From contig DHWV01000064.1 of NCBI GenBank assembly GCA_002413355.1, positions 1-7,544 on the forward strand: 7,544 bases of DNA, written 5' to 3'. Under the pieces are notes generated by a model. It saw nothing but the letters and a program-made list of their open reading frames with translations, had not been told where the DNA came from and did not search any database. Source of the stretch: Desulfobulbaceae bacterium UBA5173. GTDB lineage: Bacteria > Desulfobacterota > Desulfobulbia > Desulfobulbales > Desulfobulbaceae. Every line of letters starts with the position of its first letter. Position 1 is the stretch's first letter. Position numbers and translations under genes: made by a program. Of the stretch, positions 6,308 through 7,544 are shown one piece after another.

Positions 6308-7544
6308 ATGAACATCGCTCTCATTCAAACCAATCCGATTATCGGCCATTACGAGCATAACCTTGCCCTGCTGCTTGACCGTCTCCGGCAGGCGGAGCAG
6401 GCAGGCTGCGAACTGGCCATCTTCCCTGAGCTGGCCCTCTGCGGCTATCCGCCCCAAGACCTCCTCGAACGCCGCGATGTCCTTCAGGCCCACGATGCAG
6501 CCTTGGACAGGCTGATTGCCGCTGTTGGTGAGACCGGTGTGGTGCTCGGCGCAGTGGAGCAACGGCAAGGGCTGGGCAAGCCATTGCATAACTCTGCCCT
6601 GCTTATCCATCACGGCAAGGTGGTGCAGCGGGTGCGCAAGCAGCTCCTGCCAACCTACGATGTTTTTGACGAGAGCCGCTATTTCGAGCCGGGCGGTCCT
6701 TCTTTGCCCTTGCCCTTCAAAGGCCTGCGTCTGGGCTTGACCGTCTGCGAAGACATCTGGCCCGGCCCGTACAGCCGCGATCCGGTCGCAGAGCTGCTGC
6801 GTGACGGCAGCAGGGCGGATGTTCTGATCAACATTTCCGCTTCGCCCTATCATCACGGTAAACTTAGCGAACGCAGGCGACTCTTCGCCAGCCTCTGTCA
6901 GCGGCATGGACTGCCCCTGCTGTATGTCAATCAAGCGGGCGGTCAGGATTCCCTGATCTTTGACGGGCATTCAGCGGCAGTGAGCAGCCGGGGCGATATC
7001 TGCGCCGTCGCTGCCGGGTTCAGGGAGGACATGCTTATCGTGGATACGGCAGAACTGCTGCATGAACCTGCTGCCTGCGTTGCGCCAGAGGATTCGATTG
7101 CCCAAGTGGAAGCCGCTCTGGTGCTTGGCCTGCGCGACTATCTGCGCAAGACCGGGTTCAGCAAGGCGGTGATCGGGCTATCCGGCGGGATTGACTCTGC
7201 CGTGACAGCGGTGCTGGCCGCGCTGGCCATTGGTTCGGAGAACGTTCTTTGCATTGCCATGCCTTCGCCGCACACGGCGCAAATGAGCACGGACGATGCA
7301 CAAGCTCTGGGCAAAAATCTTGGCTGCGCGTTTGAGATCCTACCGATTATCGGAGCGATGCAGGCCTATCAATCCGCCCTTGCTCCGCTCTTTGCTGGGC
7401 TGGCCGAGGATTTGACTGAGCAGAACATCCAAGCCCGCATTCGGGGCAACCTGCTCATGGCCGTATCGAACAAGTTTGGCAGACTGCTGCTCTCCACCGG
7501 CAACAAGTCAGAGATGGCAGTCGGCTACTGCACGCTCTACGGCG
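6308..7544 (+). CDS. nadE: Glutamine-dependent NAD(+) synthetase, 3'-truncated by the window
   Basis: The frame is open from the ATG at 6308 to the window end, with 412 codons visible. The N-terminal domain (about 1-260) is a nitrilase-fold glutaminase with the full triad: E41 in FPELALCGYPPQDLL, K111 in VRKQLLPTYDVFDE and C147 in TVCEDIW. It releases ammonia from glutamine. The C-terminal synthetase domain starts near 265 and carries the PP-loop SGGIDS (292-297), the QNIQARIRGN segment (372-381) and STGNKSEMAVGY (396-407). It adenylates and amidates deamido-NAD. The family is usually about 540-570 residues, so roughly 130-160 residues are missing to the right. The start is 3 nt after the mltG stop without a clear ribosome binding site, which suggests coupling. 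No frameshift was seen when every codon was read. Confidence 0.95.
   Translation, partial: MNIALIQTNPIIGHYEHNLALLLDRLRQAEQAGCELAIFPELALCGYPPQDLLERRDVLQAHDAALDRLIAAVGETGVVLGAVEQRQGLGKPLHNSALLIHHGKVVQRVRKQLLPTYDVFDESRYFEPGGPSLPLPFKGLRLGLTVCEDIWPGPYSRDPVAELLRDGSRADVLINISASPYHHGKLSERRRLFASLCQRHGLPLLYVNQAGGQDSLIFDGHSAAVSSRGDICAVAAGFREDMLIVDTAELLHEPAACVAPEDSIAQVEAALVLGLRDYLRKTGFSKAVIGLSGGIDSAVTAVLAALAIGSENVLCIAMPSPHTAQMSTDDAQALGKNLGCAFEILPIIGAMQAYQSALAPLFAGLAEDLTEQNIQARIRGNLLMAVSNKFGRLLLSTGNKSEMAVGYCTLYG

Noticed and set aside
6218..6970. A 250-codon minus-strand frame opposite the mltG/nadE junction
   Set aside because: It is antisense to two well-recognised genes and spans their junction without any domain of its own.

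Overview
The window looks like a chromosomal stretch of a Gram-negative, mid-to-high-GC bacterium, most plausibly a member of the Desulfobacterota (for example the Desulfobulbales). The basis is the UbiA-type prenyltransferase of the subgroup usually linked to menaquinone, the YpfJ-type metallopeptidase, the full-length amidotransferase-type NAD synthetase, and a palindromic dispersed repeat of a type common in such genomes. The taxonomic call is an inference and was not tested.

Layout, all genes on the + strand. (1) 2-2005: the 3' part of a large HEAT-repeat protein gene that begins upstream of the window. Its first three visible 93-bp repeat units are identical except at two positions. Its last codons and stop lie in a 59-bp imperfect palindrome (1948-2006) that appears to be an inserted dispersed repeat. 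The C-terminal region resembles the end of NACHT/STAND-HEAT proteins, so the missing N-terminus may be an NTPase; this is unproven. (2) 2006-2147: AT-rich spacer with a strong sigma70-like promoter (TTGACA, 17 bp, TATGCT) and a GGAG ribosome binding site. (3) 2148-2720 and 2845-3444: two tandem, divergent paralogues of small secreted DUF4360-type proteins. A rho-independent terminator separates them and ends only 25 nt before the second start. (4) 3506-7544: a very tight cluster of ypfJ-like zinc metallopeptidase, UbiA-family prenyltransferase, mltG and nadE, with gaps of 2, 7 and 3 nt. nadE is cut by the window end.

The last four genes are probably one transcript with translational coupling. 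They serve unrelated envelope and cofactor functions: membrane-anchored peptidase, quinone prenylation, peptidoglycan chain termination and NAD synthesis. The accessory half (HEAT gene and DUF4360 pair) holds the unusual signals: recent repeat amplification, a repeat-derived C-terminus, and a duplicated secreted protein pair with rearranged cysteines. No RNA gene, CRISPR array, transposase or origin was seen, and no gene-free stretch exceeds 300 bases.
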